A stretch of 64,000 nt of DNA, taken from positions 23,208,001-23,272,000 of the forward strand of contig AP031357.1 of the NCBI GenBank assembly GCA_037833965.1, read 5' to 3'. The notes under the pieces are model-generated. The model was not told the origin of the DNA. It ran no database searches and saw nothing but the letters and a program-made list of their open reading frames with translations. The position numbers were made by a program, and so were the translations under genes. Positions within the stretch are counted from its first letter, which is position 1. Every line of letters starts with the position of its first letter. Source of the stretch: Marchantia polymorpha subsp. ruderalis (Eukaryota; Streptophyta; Marchantiopsida; Marchantiales; Marchantiaceae). Below are positions 22,739 to 35,600 of the stretch, one piece after another.

Positions 22739-24543
22739 ATGGCGGAAGTATTTGGGGGCGAACTGGAAGAGGCGATATTGGATAGGCACTATGCGAAGGT
22801 GCCACACGTCACCAAGGGCGGTAGGCATAATTGGAAATGCCTACTGCAAGTTTGTCCTTTCCCAGGAACATTTTCCCAAAAAAATTATATCGAAAAGCAT
22901 TGGAGGAAAGACCATGTGGACTGTCATCTCCAAATTACCCAGAAGCTTCCACCTGGACCAAAGACGACTGGAGTTTCCAGGAAGGCTGACAAGAAAGAGT
23001 TGATTGACTCTTGTGACAAGCATTTTGGTAATTTCTGTCAACGTTGGATCAAGCACAAGCAAGATAAGTTGGACTTCTTTCGAGGCGAGGTATGCAATTC
23101 TTTTTTTGGCAAGTTTTTTTTTTCTATTTGCATTGTTTATTTCAAATTGAATTCAAGTAGACTTCCACAAATAATTTGAGATTTATTATGTTCAGATTGC
23201 AATAACCGTATATATGTTGCAGAATTGACAGTTTGAGTTGTGTGTCTAGATTATTAAGGGGTATTTCGACCAAAAGATATATTCTCTAATGACGGGAGAG
23301 GATATAGGAGAATTGGAGGAAACTCCAGTGATTTTGAGGGCCATGAGACTCGTATGCAAGAATTTCCTTCCAGGTTGGAACATGTTGAGAATTCCAGAGT
23401 TTTCAAATTTTGTCTTTGATCATCTTGACGAACTACTGGATCCCTGTAGGAGAAAGTCACAGTTCGTAGATTCTATTCAAGAGTGGGTGAAGGGAGAGCA
23501 CGCCAAAAACAGAAAGAGCAGTCAACGGCGAGGTATGAAGAAGTCAGAGATTGACATTGACGAAGTTGAAGCCATGGAAGATCTTGTGGCAATCTTGAGT
23601 GCAGATGACAGTTGCAGCGATTTGAAAGCTGAGGCAAAAGAATGGATAGTATTCTGTGGTAAGTACAGTTGGATTGAACAATCCAACTGGAATCCATCTT
23701 TGGAATGTAATGAACAAATAATCTTGAAATTTTTGGATTATCTCTATAGTCCAACGGGCAGGAAAGCTAAACTTGATCTTGGAGAAACCGTTTTGAGAGG
23801 TCGAATGAAGCGCATGGCAAACTTGGGTGTCATCGAAGATGAAGAGACAGCTCGGACAAAGGTCAGACATTCTTACTCCTGACGTAAAGATTTTCCAATT
23901 TGTAATGTTTATGTTACAATTACATATATTGTAGTTTGGATATGATCTAAGATTATTGTGCTTGTTATTTTTTTCAGGGTGAGATTTCAAAGTCAGCTCT
24001 TGATGAATCAGAGATGTATGGTTTCGTAGAGCCCATACATCCATTTTTTATGTCTGTACATATATCACAGGAAGTTGAAAAGTGGGGAGCGAAGGTTGAA
24101 GTCAAGAGGATGGATGCAAAAAAACGAAATCTTCTCTTGGAGTGGGGAGCGAAGTATACGGCAGACGAACTTTATACGGCAGACGCCTCATATAAGATCC
24201 GTGTCAACACACTTGAAAACAAAGGGTCGGTAAAATGGGCTGTTGCTGCCAACAAGTGGTGGAATAAAGTTGAACTGTTTGCAACAGCGATGTCTCTTGT
24301 TAAGGATCTTAGCAAAGGACCGGAACGTGATCGCGGCGGGAAACGTGCAAGTAAGATCGTTCCCAAGCATTTTCTTTGAGCTTTAATTTTAACTGAAATA
24401 TGTTGTATCAAAATGATAATATCTGCGATTGGGTTGCTGTTATTACAGATAGGAGAACTCGTTCTTCAGATGGTAACATGGATGTAAGCGTCAAGAGAAA
24501 GCCACCTGGTGAGAGGACACGACGTGCTAACATATGGCGATGA
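22739..24543 (+). CDS. Unrecognised 476-aa protein with C2H2-like zinc finger
   Basis: Four exons with GT-AG borders keep one frame: 22739-23089, 23250-23861, 23978-24350 and 24449-24543 (TGA). The ATG at 22739 is the first in the frame. Near residues 34-60 a zinc-finger-like pattern occurs: Cys-X4-Cys, about 13 residues, then His-X4-His (CLLQVC ... HWRKDH). A basic Lys/Arg-rich run (NRKSSQRRGMKKSE) sits mid-protein, an acidic stretch EIDIDEVEAMEDL follows, and the last 30 residues are strongly basic (VKRKPPGERTRRANIWR). This suggests a nuclear nucleic-acid-binding protein. I do not recognise the family. Its frame is intact while its neighbours are broken, so it may be expressed. It could be a transposon accessory protein or a lineage-specific host gene. 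Confidence 0.6.
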
Positions 24544-27500
24544 GTTGAAAGTCGTACGTGGACTTCGATACTGGTTAGTTTCACTTACAAAAGTCTTAAA
24601 TGGCAAATTTCATACTTGTTTTTTTTTCCACTCTACCTAGATAGGCTCCAATGTGGCTCAAAAGAAGTGGTATGGGGTTTTTTCTCCTCATTTCTTCCTT
24701 GTAGTTGGTGTACTTGTCCTACTTTCGAAGAGGAGGCGGATAATTATATGTATTTTGAATCGGTGTTTCAGATCGCTATGCTTTTGCTTCAGTAATCATG
24801 GTAGTGTAGTTGCTTCATTCTGGAACTCGAAATCTGCTGATGTCAGTCTGAATTGGATCCTTAACGTATGGTTATCCTTAACGTATTTATAAAATCACCG
24901 TTCTTGGATTCTGGGACGGTAGATCAGTATCTGATTATAATTTTGCTTTTTCTGATACAGCTTTTATGGTGCCAACGAAGGATGCAAGTGCGATGACAAG
25001 TCCTCATGCAACCCTTGCAATTGCAAATGAGAGAGAACAACTCCAATTTATGCTGTTTATATTCCACGAAGTCATCCTCAGTCGACTGAGGATGATGAGC
25101 TGTAGCGAAAGTTTTGCAGATCATGTATGCAGTGGCTTTAGGACGCACTCATCACTTTCTGGAAGTTTGACTGTGCTTTCAGTTGACAGTTCGCAGCTTT
25201 AGAGTTTTTGTATCGGAACAAAATTGGAATAGAGCTACATCGTGCACTACACATTAATTTTTCTGTACACTCAGATTTTTCTACCGTCTCAGACTTATTT
25301 GAATTATGAATTTGAAGCCTTGGAGGCTAATTTTGAATCTTTTTGTATTGTGAGATGTCAGCGTGGTTTTTAGTACCAGTTTGGTTCATGGAAGCTGTAA
25401 GTTAGGAGATAGTCAATCTACATGGTGGCACACAGGTCGAAAGCAAAAATATAGGGTCACATGAAAGGGAGAGAAACATACTCTACAAATCTAGCTCAAT
25501 GATAACAGATACAAAGAAAAGGAATCGGGACTACCTTCTCCATAAAAAGTCATTTCTTGTTCAAACAATATCCCCCGCCTAATTCTGTGTGTTTATAAAC
25601 GCAGAGATGTGAGATGTAATTGTGAAACATATAGCTCATTTTGTATTAACTGCTGTCGGATGAAGAAACTTACTGTATGTTCCGACCAATTTTAATTGAT
25701 GTTTGAATTTTTTCATAGATTTGGATCAAACTTCGATTGCGATTCTGCTTTGTATCGCAATGTAACTTGATCACTGAACCTGACAACTGACAAAGGAAAC
25801 ATGCATAGCTTGGTAAAACTCCTTAATATGTCACATTTTCATATCACTTGTAGGTGCTCTTCTCTCCGTCGTCGTGTGAAGGAAATGTATTTACCCTCCA
25901 TTCATTTAAAGTAGCAAGATCTGTTGCCCATATGAGGTCGAGGTAAATATCTGAACTTGTTACATCCGATTCCGTGTACGCTTGAAACGCTCATATACCC
26001 GAAATTGGAATCAATAATTTAGATTCAACACTCGGTACTGTGGAATTTAATAGATGATCTATACTCTTGAGAGACGTGAAGTAGCACTTGCTCAGCTAGG
26101 GCGAGGAGTCTATGGTCTTCAGGTCATAGCAGGTTCATATCAACGGGTACAGTTTGTATAAATGTTACCATAGATCAGAAAAAGTGTCAGGAATTTAAAA
26201 GATTGTCACTCTCTCTTATATCCATACATAAGAATAGACTAAGCTCAAACACGTCTCAGGCATCCTTTTAGTAAGAGTCTGGTTCACCGACATATCTCCC
26301 TTCCGTTCAGAAATTGAGCAAGAGCCCTCAAAGATTATCAAAGAAGAAGAATTTTAATCAGATTTGGAACGTTGTTGTCAGGTCTCCATGTACCGTAATG
26401 TTGGACTTTACCTGTGACATAATTAATACTCTGCTGTAGATCATACTGAAACTGAAATGAATGTAACCAGATAGACAGGACCCGTCAAGATATTAAATTA
26501 TGCACGCCTCCTTATTACCAGTTTTCTAGACGGAGTGTGACTAGCCCAGTAATACGTGTAGGGCATGAATCTCATATTTTTTCTCCTGTAAATTTCACTC
26601 GGAATGATCTGATCCATCTGAGGTCCAAACTTTTGACCTCTCAAATAACCAGTTCTACAAACTCCTCGTATGCTCATAAATTATGGGCTTTGCAAGTTCT
26701 TCTTGGCAATGAAAATCTTCTTACAGAAGATACCCTCAATTCATGACTTACTGATCATGAGTGTTACGGACTTAACCAAGAATCTCAAGTGCGTTTTTTC
26801 TTTTGTAGCTTTAAGTACAGCACTTCAAGAATCGTCTCTTGTATATGCGAGTTGCTTTGGTTTGACCATCAGCCGGTCTTGATGTTGCTGGAGTCGAATC
26901 AAATATCGTCCTCTTCAGTGCATAAATTTGTTCTATACCAGTATACCGAGGAAGATAGTTTGCCCATTCCTGCCATTTTCAGATGAGTCATTCATTCCGG
27001 TTGAGGGCATCCCATCTACATGGTTGCCGGGTCCGCCGACCCTCCCCGCAAAGTGTTCTTATAGTCCATCGTTAGATCCGTCTGCCGGAAAGCGGAGCGA
27101 TCTAATTCAATCACTTTGATGCTCCACCGGAAAATTGAGTGCCAATGAAAAACCTGCCCGGTTAGCCTGCCCGCACAATCTTCCATCTTTGGTCCAAAAG
27201 AGGAGAGTCGCAGCGAAAAGAAGAACTTCCGTCACGGGTCACTGCAGGATGACACCTGCCTGGGTCTATGAAGGCCCTATATAGGGGCTATGTATAAGTT
27301 TGTGCAGCTAAACCCGTCCATAATTCAGTTTGCAAACACAAAGCTCAAATATTGTATCCTTTAAACACCATATCCAACAGATGAAAAAAAACAGTACAAA
27401 TTCTCTAACAATCTTGTTCACAGATTTGATTATTTACTCAGAAATACAAATTAAAATAAATTTTACGATTTGATTGATAGTAGCAAATATATGGGGGAAA

Positions 27501-29749
27501 TTTTTTTATTATCATCTGCAACTTATTATCAATTTCTTAACTTGTACTATCTTGATAATTTTTTTGAAAAAAACCGAATTTTTTTCATTGTAAAATTTTA
27601 CAGTTAAAAATATTTAGAATAGATTGAAATAAATTCCAAAAAGTAAAATGAGCAAAGAAAATTATATCTAAAATATAAATTAAGTGAAATTTTTGAATTT
27701 TTACTGGAAACTTTGATATATCAATCTCTATTTGCATACAATATAAATAATAAAATTTCTGGACGACAAATTTTGTTATAAGACATTTCACTCACTTTTA
27801 TCAAAAGTTGAAACTAATTTGAAAGAAGAGGTTACACATATTTCATTTCTCAAATTTGCTCTCAATTAAATTAAATTATATGATCACATCTCAAGCGAAT
27901 TTGAACATTCTTTCTTTTAGAATAACTTCTTATATATAAATAAAAAATTTATAATCTCACATTATATACTTTTAGGGAGAAGCATGATAATGCTTCAAAA
28001 TCTAAGTCCCATAGCCATCAGTGCCATGTCCGTGTTGGATGATTAAAAACTTGTCACTCAAAAGCAGGATTTTCTTTAGCTCTCACAATCCGTACAATCT
28101 CACCCGCAGACAAAACCCCAGATAGAAAAGCGTGGAACTTAATCCAGATTTCGAGACATAGATTTTCCACCTTCAATGCAGAAACGACACGATTCATAGA
28201 GCAATATCAGACTCACAGATGTATCAGAAACGAAACCAATGTCATGACTTAAAAGCTGAAATGAGTGGTCATGTTTCAGAGTACGGTAGTAACGCTCGAT
28301 GGTGAACTATCGTATTGGAGCGGCTTGAATCCCCTGATGCAATTTGATCTTCAGATTCTTCACCTGTGCTGCACTTGCTCTCGGAGTTGCGATTCGAGAA
28401 TGTGAAATCAGGAGGCCACTTGACTCTGAGATCCATTCGATCTACTCTGACTATGAATCGCTGGAATAGAATCAAAGGGAAGCAGCAGGTATTGGACGAA
28501 GATAAGGTGTGGCACGGATGGTTACTGGGATTGTCCACTATGTCAAGTGAGCACAAAAGGTTTGCTGACCTTGCATAGCCACCACGTGCATCAAATCCCT
28601 AAATGCTCTCCATTGCACCATCTTCGAAGACGACAAACATTTTCTCTTCTGGCAATTTGAATATATTTTCTGCGAATGGCGTTCATCCTTTGCGTTACAG
28701 CTTATTCCTTCGGTGTGAGCAGCAGATCATACAGTCGAGGGTCAAATCTTGCTCATCCACGAATCTATGATCCATCATTACATTATCAGATCACCATATC
28801 GAGCATCCAGGGACTATGCAGTCAAAACTCCCTATGAACACAATTTGCCTTTCTTACGAATCTAGATTCTCATGAAATAATCAGATGACCGGAGCAAATC
28901 TGTTTCTCAAATAGTGGGGCTTTCTATAGATGACAACTCACCTAATCAATCATGGTAAAAGCGTCTTCTAGAAGACACGTATTTTAGGGGACAAGAAATT
29001 TATAGATAATATGGTAAGTAACAGGAGATAGAAAGAGAGAGAGAAAAAGGAGAAAAAATACAAAACAAACGAAAAGTGTTTGTTTTTGCAGGCTGTTTTC
29101 CGTGGATTATTCGTCTTTGAAGTGACTCCATGTGGTAGGACTCTCTCTGCGATAGTTTAGGTTCTTAGCACTAGGAACAAATTCTAGTACTAATATGTGT
29201 AAGATGCAGTTTTTGTTACATTATAATAAAAATAGTAATTCAAAGAAATTTTTTCTAATCCGCTACGTTTTAGTCTAACTACCTCTTAGCATTCATCTCT
29301 ATATAAACTGAAGTTCAAGGGTTTTTGAAAAGCTCAATTGTGAGCTGCAAAATTGCATATTATCAGCACATGCAGCGAGAAAGTTTTCTTTTCTGTAGTT
29401 AATTTTCCGGTGAAGATCACCAAATCCTTGGGTGCTTTGAATGTTAGTATAAGAGCTGATGTGTCAATCAAGTTTTCCTGCAAGACACTTTTGAGCAGCA
29501 AAAGTTTATGGCCGGTACTAGACTTGTGAGCTGGATAGGATGATGAAGACTAACATTCCAAATTACAGAATTGGACTCTTGAGATTTTTTGGCTATTCTA
29601 ACATTTCTTGAAAGCCTGCGTTTTGAATGTTTTGAAGACCATACATTCATTTTACAACACAAGATGACAAAGACGCTCTTAAGGAGGATTTTGTATCAGG
29701 TAATCAAGGAACTTCCAGCAGATATTTTATATGTTTGGGATATGTGGGC
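24544..29749. other. Intergenic; no recognisable gene
   Basis: There are only short frames. A plus-strand stretch near 24960-25020 encodes the Cys-rich GANEGCKCDDKSSCNPCNCK before a stop, perhaps a lost exon. Around 28300-28580 composition rises and a 95-codon minus-strand frame opens, without any motif I know. A purine-rich tract lies at 29020-29060. From 27400 to 28000 the sequence is very AT-rich. Confidence 0.45.
25072..25095. repeat. Perfect 24-bp palindrome
   Basis: Two 12-nt arms meet at a GTCGAC centre without spacer (CATCCTCAGTCGACTGAGGATG is the core). Confidence 0.95.
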
Positions 29750-30203
29750 TGTGAGATATCAGCTTCAGTTCTATTTATAATTTTTTTAAAGTTTTTGTCG
29801 TTTTTATTATTTAGTAATAGCTTGCTGACGAGTCAATCTCCTATGTGCTGTATAGAAATTGATGGCTTTGATTCATTCTGATACTTTAATGTTATAAGGT
29901 ATTGTTATAAGTCAGAATGATATTAAGTTAGTCAGTTCATTAAGGGATGTGTTACAATGAGGGGATTTCAAGAATGGTCGAGAGTGAGAACGGGGAGACA
30001 CATTGAGAGAGAGAATCTTAAGTGAGGAAGTGTTAGTTTGCTCGAGAAACAAGGGTGATTATTTCTGTGTATGTATTTCTCACCAGACTTAAATCTTGTA
30101 ATGACGGTAAAAAGTTCAACTTCGACGACATTGATCTTGGATATATACTCGAACTATCTTCATTGAGGAGTTTGCGGAGACTAGGCTTTCAAGCTGAACC
30201 TCT
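29750..30203 (+). repeat. 5' LTR of the deleted Copia element
   Basis: It matches 30524-30979 along its length with scattered substitutions and contains GACACATTGAGAGAGA and CTTGTAATGACGGTAAAAAG. Its last few bases appear lost at the deletion junction. Confidence 0.85.
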
Positions 30204-30207
30204 CCGA

Positions 30208-30229
30208 TAGCCAAAGAACACTTTGGCTA
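30208..30229. repeat. Small perfect hairpin at the deletion junction
   Basis: TAGCCAAAG, a 4-nt AACA loop and CTTTGGCTA lie exactly between the end of the left LTR and the first recognisable RNase H codons. Confidence 0.8.
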
Positions 30230-30523
30230 ATTTATATATGCAAAAATCCAATGTTCCACGCCAGAACAAAGCATGTTGACATCAAGTATCACTTCATCAA
30301 AGAAAATATCATTGATGGCTACATCAACATTGCAAAAATCAGCACCGATGACAATCCGGCACACTGTGGCACTAAAATGATAACTTTATAAAAGTTTTGA
30401 TTATGTCTAAAGCTTCTTGGAGTTGATGCGTGATTGAGCAAATTGAATGATGAATTAATGAAGAACAAGAACCAAGTTTAAGTACAAGTGACCAAGATTA
30501 AAACTGAAGACTGAGGTGGAAAT

Positions 30524-30979
30524 TGTGAGTCATCAGCTTCAGTTCCATGTTGTTATTCTTTTAGAGTTTTTGTTGTTTTTTTGTTTAGTAATAGCTTGCT
30601 GATGAGTCAATCTCCTATGTGTTGTATAGGAATTGACGGCTTTGATTCATTTTGATACTTTATCATTATAAGGTACTGTTATAAGTCAGGATGATATAAA
30701 ATCAGCCAGCGGATTAAGGATTATATTACAGTGAGGGAATTTTAAGAATGATTGAGAGTGAAAACGGAGAGACACATTGAGAGAGAAAATCATAAGTGAG
30801 GAAGTGTTAGTCTTACTCAATAAACATGAGTGATTATTTTTGTGTGTGTATTTTTCACCGGACTGAAATCTTGTAATGACGGTAAAAAGGTCAAGTCCAA
30901 AGACACCGATCTTGGATATATGCTCAAACTACCTTCATTGAGTAGTTTGCGGGAAGTAAGCTTTTGAGCTGAATCTCGT
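30524..30979 (+). repeat. 3' LTR of the deleted Copia element
   Basis: It begins TGTGAGTCATCAGC directly after the polypurine tract and ends near CTCGTCA. It is more complete at its 3' end than the left copy. Confidence 0.85.
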
Positions 30980-32348
30980 CAACTAATATTTGTGTTCATT
31001 TGTGTGCGTGGATTGTGATTTTTTTGTAGGGTATGGGGATTCAGATTCCTACATGGGCAAAGTTGAAAATTGTAAGAAAAATTGTAATCTTTGCTGATGC
31101 TAGATGCATGTAGAAAATTTAGGTGAGGATTTTGATGAAGATGAAGGTGTTGGATGTGAGATTGCACAGATGATAAAATTAAATCTTTGTTTTTTCTAGG
31201 ATTTGTGCATCAAACATAACAAATCACTTCATTTCAAGATTGTGCATCTCTTGGATAGTTTTTATGAGATGTTTGAATCTTTTTTTTTCCCTTGATTCTA
31301 TTTCTAAAGAGCAAGTAACATGGAAGTACTTACAAGAAAGTTGTTAAATGTGCTACAAGGCTTGAGAAAAAAGATACGTAAGCTGCTATTGCTGCTGCAA
31401 AAAAATATCTTCAAGATTATATAAAGAATTAGAAGAAGAAAAATATAGCAGTTTTGACTAAAATGTTTTGAGATAATGGCATTTATAATAACTTCATGTT
31501 TTTTTGGCTATCATGCAGTTGAGATTGTAGAAGAGATGGGATATTTTGAATGTTATCTAGATTTGTCACGCAATTTCATATAAGATATGAAATTCACTAG
31601 TTTAGCAATATAGGTAATATGTTGAAAAAGAAACAAACAATTACACAAACAAGTTTATGTGATGTTTTATCTTAATAAAAACATATGAATGGATGCACTT
31701 GATCACTTTTTGAATCATTTGGTCCATTTTGCACACATGAATGTTAGAAAAATTTGCTTCTTGTCATGAAGCAAAGCACATCTTGTTCTTTTCAAATAGG
31801 ATCTTGATTTATTGACTGATATAAGAATTAGCAGCATGGCGCAACTTTTTATTCAATGAAATCTTTAACTAGATCTTTGATTTTCTTTCTGAAAGATTGA
31901 TCATTTAAATTACATTAAGTAAAATAATTTTTTAATACTCATTTATCATAGAAGTGAATTGATGTGATTAACTTTTCAGTTTCAATCTAACTAGTGTCTT
32001 TCAATCCTTTAACATAATTATAGACAATTGTCATTAGATGAAAATTTGTTGTAAACATGGCATTTGATGCTACTGAATATTGAAATTGAACTCTAACATT
32101 ATGAAAATCTGAAAATATTATGATCAAAGTAATGTTTATGTTCTTGATTGTTTCTAGCACCTTAAATAATAACGTTAACAATCTTTATGTAGCAAAAATT
32201 TGAATTCTACAGCTAAAAAATTAAATAATACTATGATCAAAATGATAAATAAGTTTTATCAGTCTCTCTCACCTCAAAATTAACGTTATTTGAAGAATAA
32301 CTTCAAGGCAAAAAATGAAATTTCACTCGTTTAGACAAATTATGAGTA
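30980..32348. other. AT-rich spacer
   Basis: No gene or named repeat is recognisable. Only short frames are open, and the composition is that of the other decayed repeat tracts. Confidence 0.5.
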
Positions 32349-32357
32349 TTTTATTAA

Positions 32358-32639
32358 GGGGCAGACTAGGGCCACACCCGTTTTTGCTACGGCCACACCC
32401 GCTACATACAAACAACTGATTGCGCGTCAAAGCACGCCTTTCCTTAAACCCAGCTGCTAAGCCGAGCTCGTCCGCGAGGCAGAGGAGAGCGTAGTCGAGA
32501 GGCTTTGAGGGGCGCAGGGCCGCTGCGGCCGTCGCTGTCTCCCGCGTTGCGCTTGGGTAGTAGCAAAAGCGGGCATGGGCATGGTTATTAGCAGGCGGGT
32601 GTGGCCGTAGCAAAAACGGATGTAGCTCTAGTCTGCCCC
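32358..32639. mobile_element. MULE-type MITE with 45-bp TIRs and 9-bp target duplication
   Basis: Terminal inverted repeats 32358-32402 and 32595-32639 match at 42 of 45 positions, beginning GGGGCAGACTAG. The insertion is flanked by an exact 9-bp direct repeat, TTTTATTAA, at 32349-32357 and 32640-32648. A 9-bp duplication with long TIRs is the signature of Mutator-like elements. The 282-bp element encodes no transposase. Its centre is strikingly GC-rich inside very AT-rich DNA and is open on the minus strand (SKPLDYALLCLADELGLAAG), which may be a captured gene piece (Pack-MULE) or chance. Confidence 0.88.
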
Positions 32640-32648
32640 TTTTATTAA

Positions 32649-35600
32649 AAGTATTAGTTCATGGTTAAATTTTTTTGTTTCCTCATATGTAACCGCAAAA
32701 TTCATCAATTTTATCCACAAGTCACAAGTTGAAAATTTGATCTATGAGAGTGGAAAGTTTTAACACAATATCTGCCAATTCAATGCAAATTACATTTAAT
32801 CTTTAACTATGAACATTTGTAGTCCAAATTTGACTCTATCAATTCATCAAGATCAAGTTGCAAAATAACATATATAATCAAAAAATCATTTGAATATGAT
32901 ACAATCAAATTTATATACTTTTTTCATAAAAGTTGATTTTATAATTTTGAAAGTCAAAGTTAGGCAGGATGCATATTAAAATAAATCAATTTAGCAAATT
33001 ATCAATCAAAATATGAGTAAGTATCAAATATGAATCATTGCAAAAGATCATCCAAAAATGAAAAAATCGTGATCTTTCCACTCATATCAAATGTGTCTAT
33101 TATTGTTGAAATTTTGCATATAATACAAAAATTTGAAATGATCGATTATGATTTGTATCTATAGATCTCAAACATTGCATTTGTATACTTCATTTGATTT
33201 ATTACATGCTTGATCTAAATTTTGCATCAATTCAAGTAGACGAATTGCACATTATCATACTAAAAAATATGTAGGCAAAGCATTTACCAAAGAAAAATAT
33301 CACTCGATGCAATTGTATTACATACAACTCCAGTAATTGAGTTTGACAATATGTAAGATATTATAATTATAAAATCAGATTTGGTAAAAAACTTTACCAA
33401 ACAGTTAAATATGATGATCTAATTATAATTAATTTAAGCTAATCATGATCAAGATTAAATAGTAAATTTATTCTTCAAAAAAAATAAAAATTTCTTTGAA
33501 ATTATGAAATATTATTATTTTCATTTATCCAAAATTATAATTCAAATCAAGAATGATTTAGTAAATTTTTGCTATGCTGATTTTGATTAAATTTTGATTT
33601 TATGTAACTTGATTAGTTGGATTAAATGTAAAATTAACTAAGTGGAAAATTAAAATTATAGAATTTTTATGATATATAATAATAATAATAATTTAATATG
33701 AAGAGTAAAAAATTTTAGGGCTTTCTGCTGATGGCATGTTGTTATATAATATTTTAGAGTAGTATTATTGATATCTATCAAGATTAATTTCAGTGAAAAT
33801 AAGTTAGATAATATTCAAAATTAATTACATAATAAATTTATTGAAATGTATTAAAACCTATTTTTTAATACAAAATTTTTGAATAAAATTCTAAATAAAT
33901 TTAGAAAACCTATTGTGTGAATAATTGATTCAATGATGAAGCTTTATCTCTTTGAAATAATTTTGAATCTTTTTCAATTTGTAATAATTCATGAGAAACA
34001 ATTTTCTATCTGATTATGAAAAAAAAGGGGATGTAAGAGACTATTTAGTAAAAAACATGTAGGATGAATATCAACCTTTTATATTCATGATGAGCTACCA
34101 AAAGCCATATGAAGTTAACTTAAGTGAGCTTTACTCCGTAAATCAAAGTTTACTGAATCTAGCTATAGATAATATTTCTTCACAATATGACTTGGTACCT
34201 TTATGTTCTTCCTGAAACAAAAATAATCCAACTTTTGTTAAAAGTTAAACCTATAAATAAAATCTAAGAGATTACAAGTTCCACATGATAGATTTCAAAA
34301 AAATGTAGACTCTTATGGCAACACATTGCAAGCTTTGTGTAATTTTAACTGCAATAAAACCTATTACAAATATCATATAAAAAGACGTTAAACAATCATA
34401 TGTATTTGATGATATGCATAAAAATTGATATGGACAAAGTAAACAAATACAAGTCAAATCTAAGTAACGTGCATTGATCTTTTAATTAAATTTTCAAATA
34501 TATCAATGATACAGAAGATGATGATATTTTTTTCAATGGTGCAAAATCCTTGTTAGCATATGTTGATGTGATTATGGAGAAAATTTTAACACAAAAAAAT
34601 TAGAACTAGATAAGTGTTTATACTCTCAATGAATCAATTGGAAATTTACTTTGCAAAAATAGACTTGTTACATACTTGGATAGAGGTGGAATACGGTTTA
34701 GATGATTAGATTTATCATGATGATGAGATTGAAACAAGATGTTGTCAATGTTTAATTTGATTTCAAATGCATTACATTTTATAGCAAAATAAATTATGCA
34801 TAAATGGATGAAAACATCAATATCAAATTTTAATTATCATTTTACCAGTGATGCAATTTTTAATAAAAAAGTAAAGCAATTCAAGATTGTCAATAAACTC
34901 ATTTGAGTTGATACACTGATCAAATTTATTTATTTTTATAAAGTTTTAAGAAATCTCATGCTACTTTGCAGGTTTTACATACAAAACACAAGCAGAGTTT
35001 ATCAATAAATAAATAAATAAATATATTCTCTAAAATGTTTTAGAAAAATCTTAGTTCCAATTGATACTAGATTAGAGAATGATTCAAGGTTAGTTGTAGA
35101 ATTTGTTGTAAAGTATTTATATAATGTATAAAGTTTATGATACTCAATATACAAATCAAGGAAAATATCATTAGCAATTTATTGTGGTTTTGGTTGGTTA
35201 AACTTGGTTAATCATCACCTCTACAAAAGAGCTGATTGAGGCTTGTACGGACTGAAATCTTATAATTTTTTTGTAAAAAACTTGTGATTTCATGAATGTA
35301 GCCTAAGTAAAATCAATCATGTGTTTTTTCTGTTGGCTAATTGTGTTACAATTTTCTATTGTGATAAACACACGATAAAGAAAATGAATTGTCAATAAAT
35401 GAAAATTGTATATAGAGTTTAGAGCTTACTTTAAAAAATAATAATTATACTCATAATTTTTTGTAAGAAAATAATTACAATACCTATTTTTGTATGAATG
35501 AAATTGAAACTTTTTTCTCTATAAATACTTCATCTAACAATGTTATTGTCAACTTTTCAATCATAAATTATTGAAGATAGAAATTTAGTAGATGTTAATT

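Larger units (their letters stand above)
29750..30979 (+). mobile_element. Internally deleted Copia element with two LTRs
   Basis: Direct repeats 29750-30203 and 30524-30979 (about 455 bp, both starting TGTGAG and sharing CATCAGCTTCAG or TATCAGCTTCAG) flank only about 320 bp. That interior encodes the C-terminal end of Copia RNase H: NPMFHARTKHVDIKYHF, then STDDNPAHCGTK and KLLGVDA. A polypurine tract GAGGTGGAAAT at 30512-30522 directly precedes the right LTR, so the element points along the plus strand. The primer-binding site, gag, integrase and reverse transcriptase are missing, so it can only have been mobilised in trans, or was deleted after insertion. No target-site duplication was seen. 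Confidence 0.85.

Noticed and set aside
22739..24543. Possible tyrosine-recombinase (Crypton-like) identity for the zinc-finger protein
   Set aside because: A helical stretch (FLDYLYSPTGRKAKL) loosely recalled a core-binding domain, but no Arg-His-Arg-Tyr catalytic set is present.
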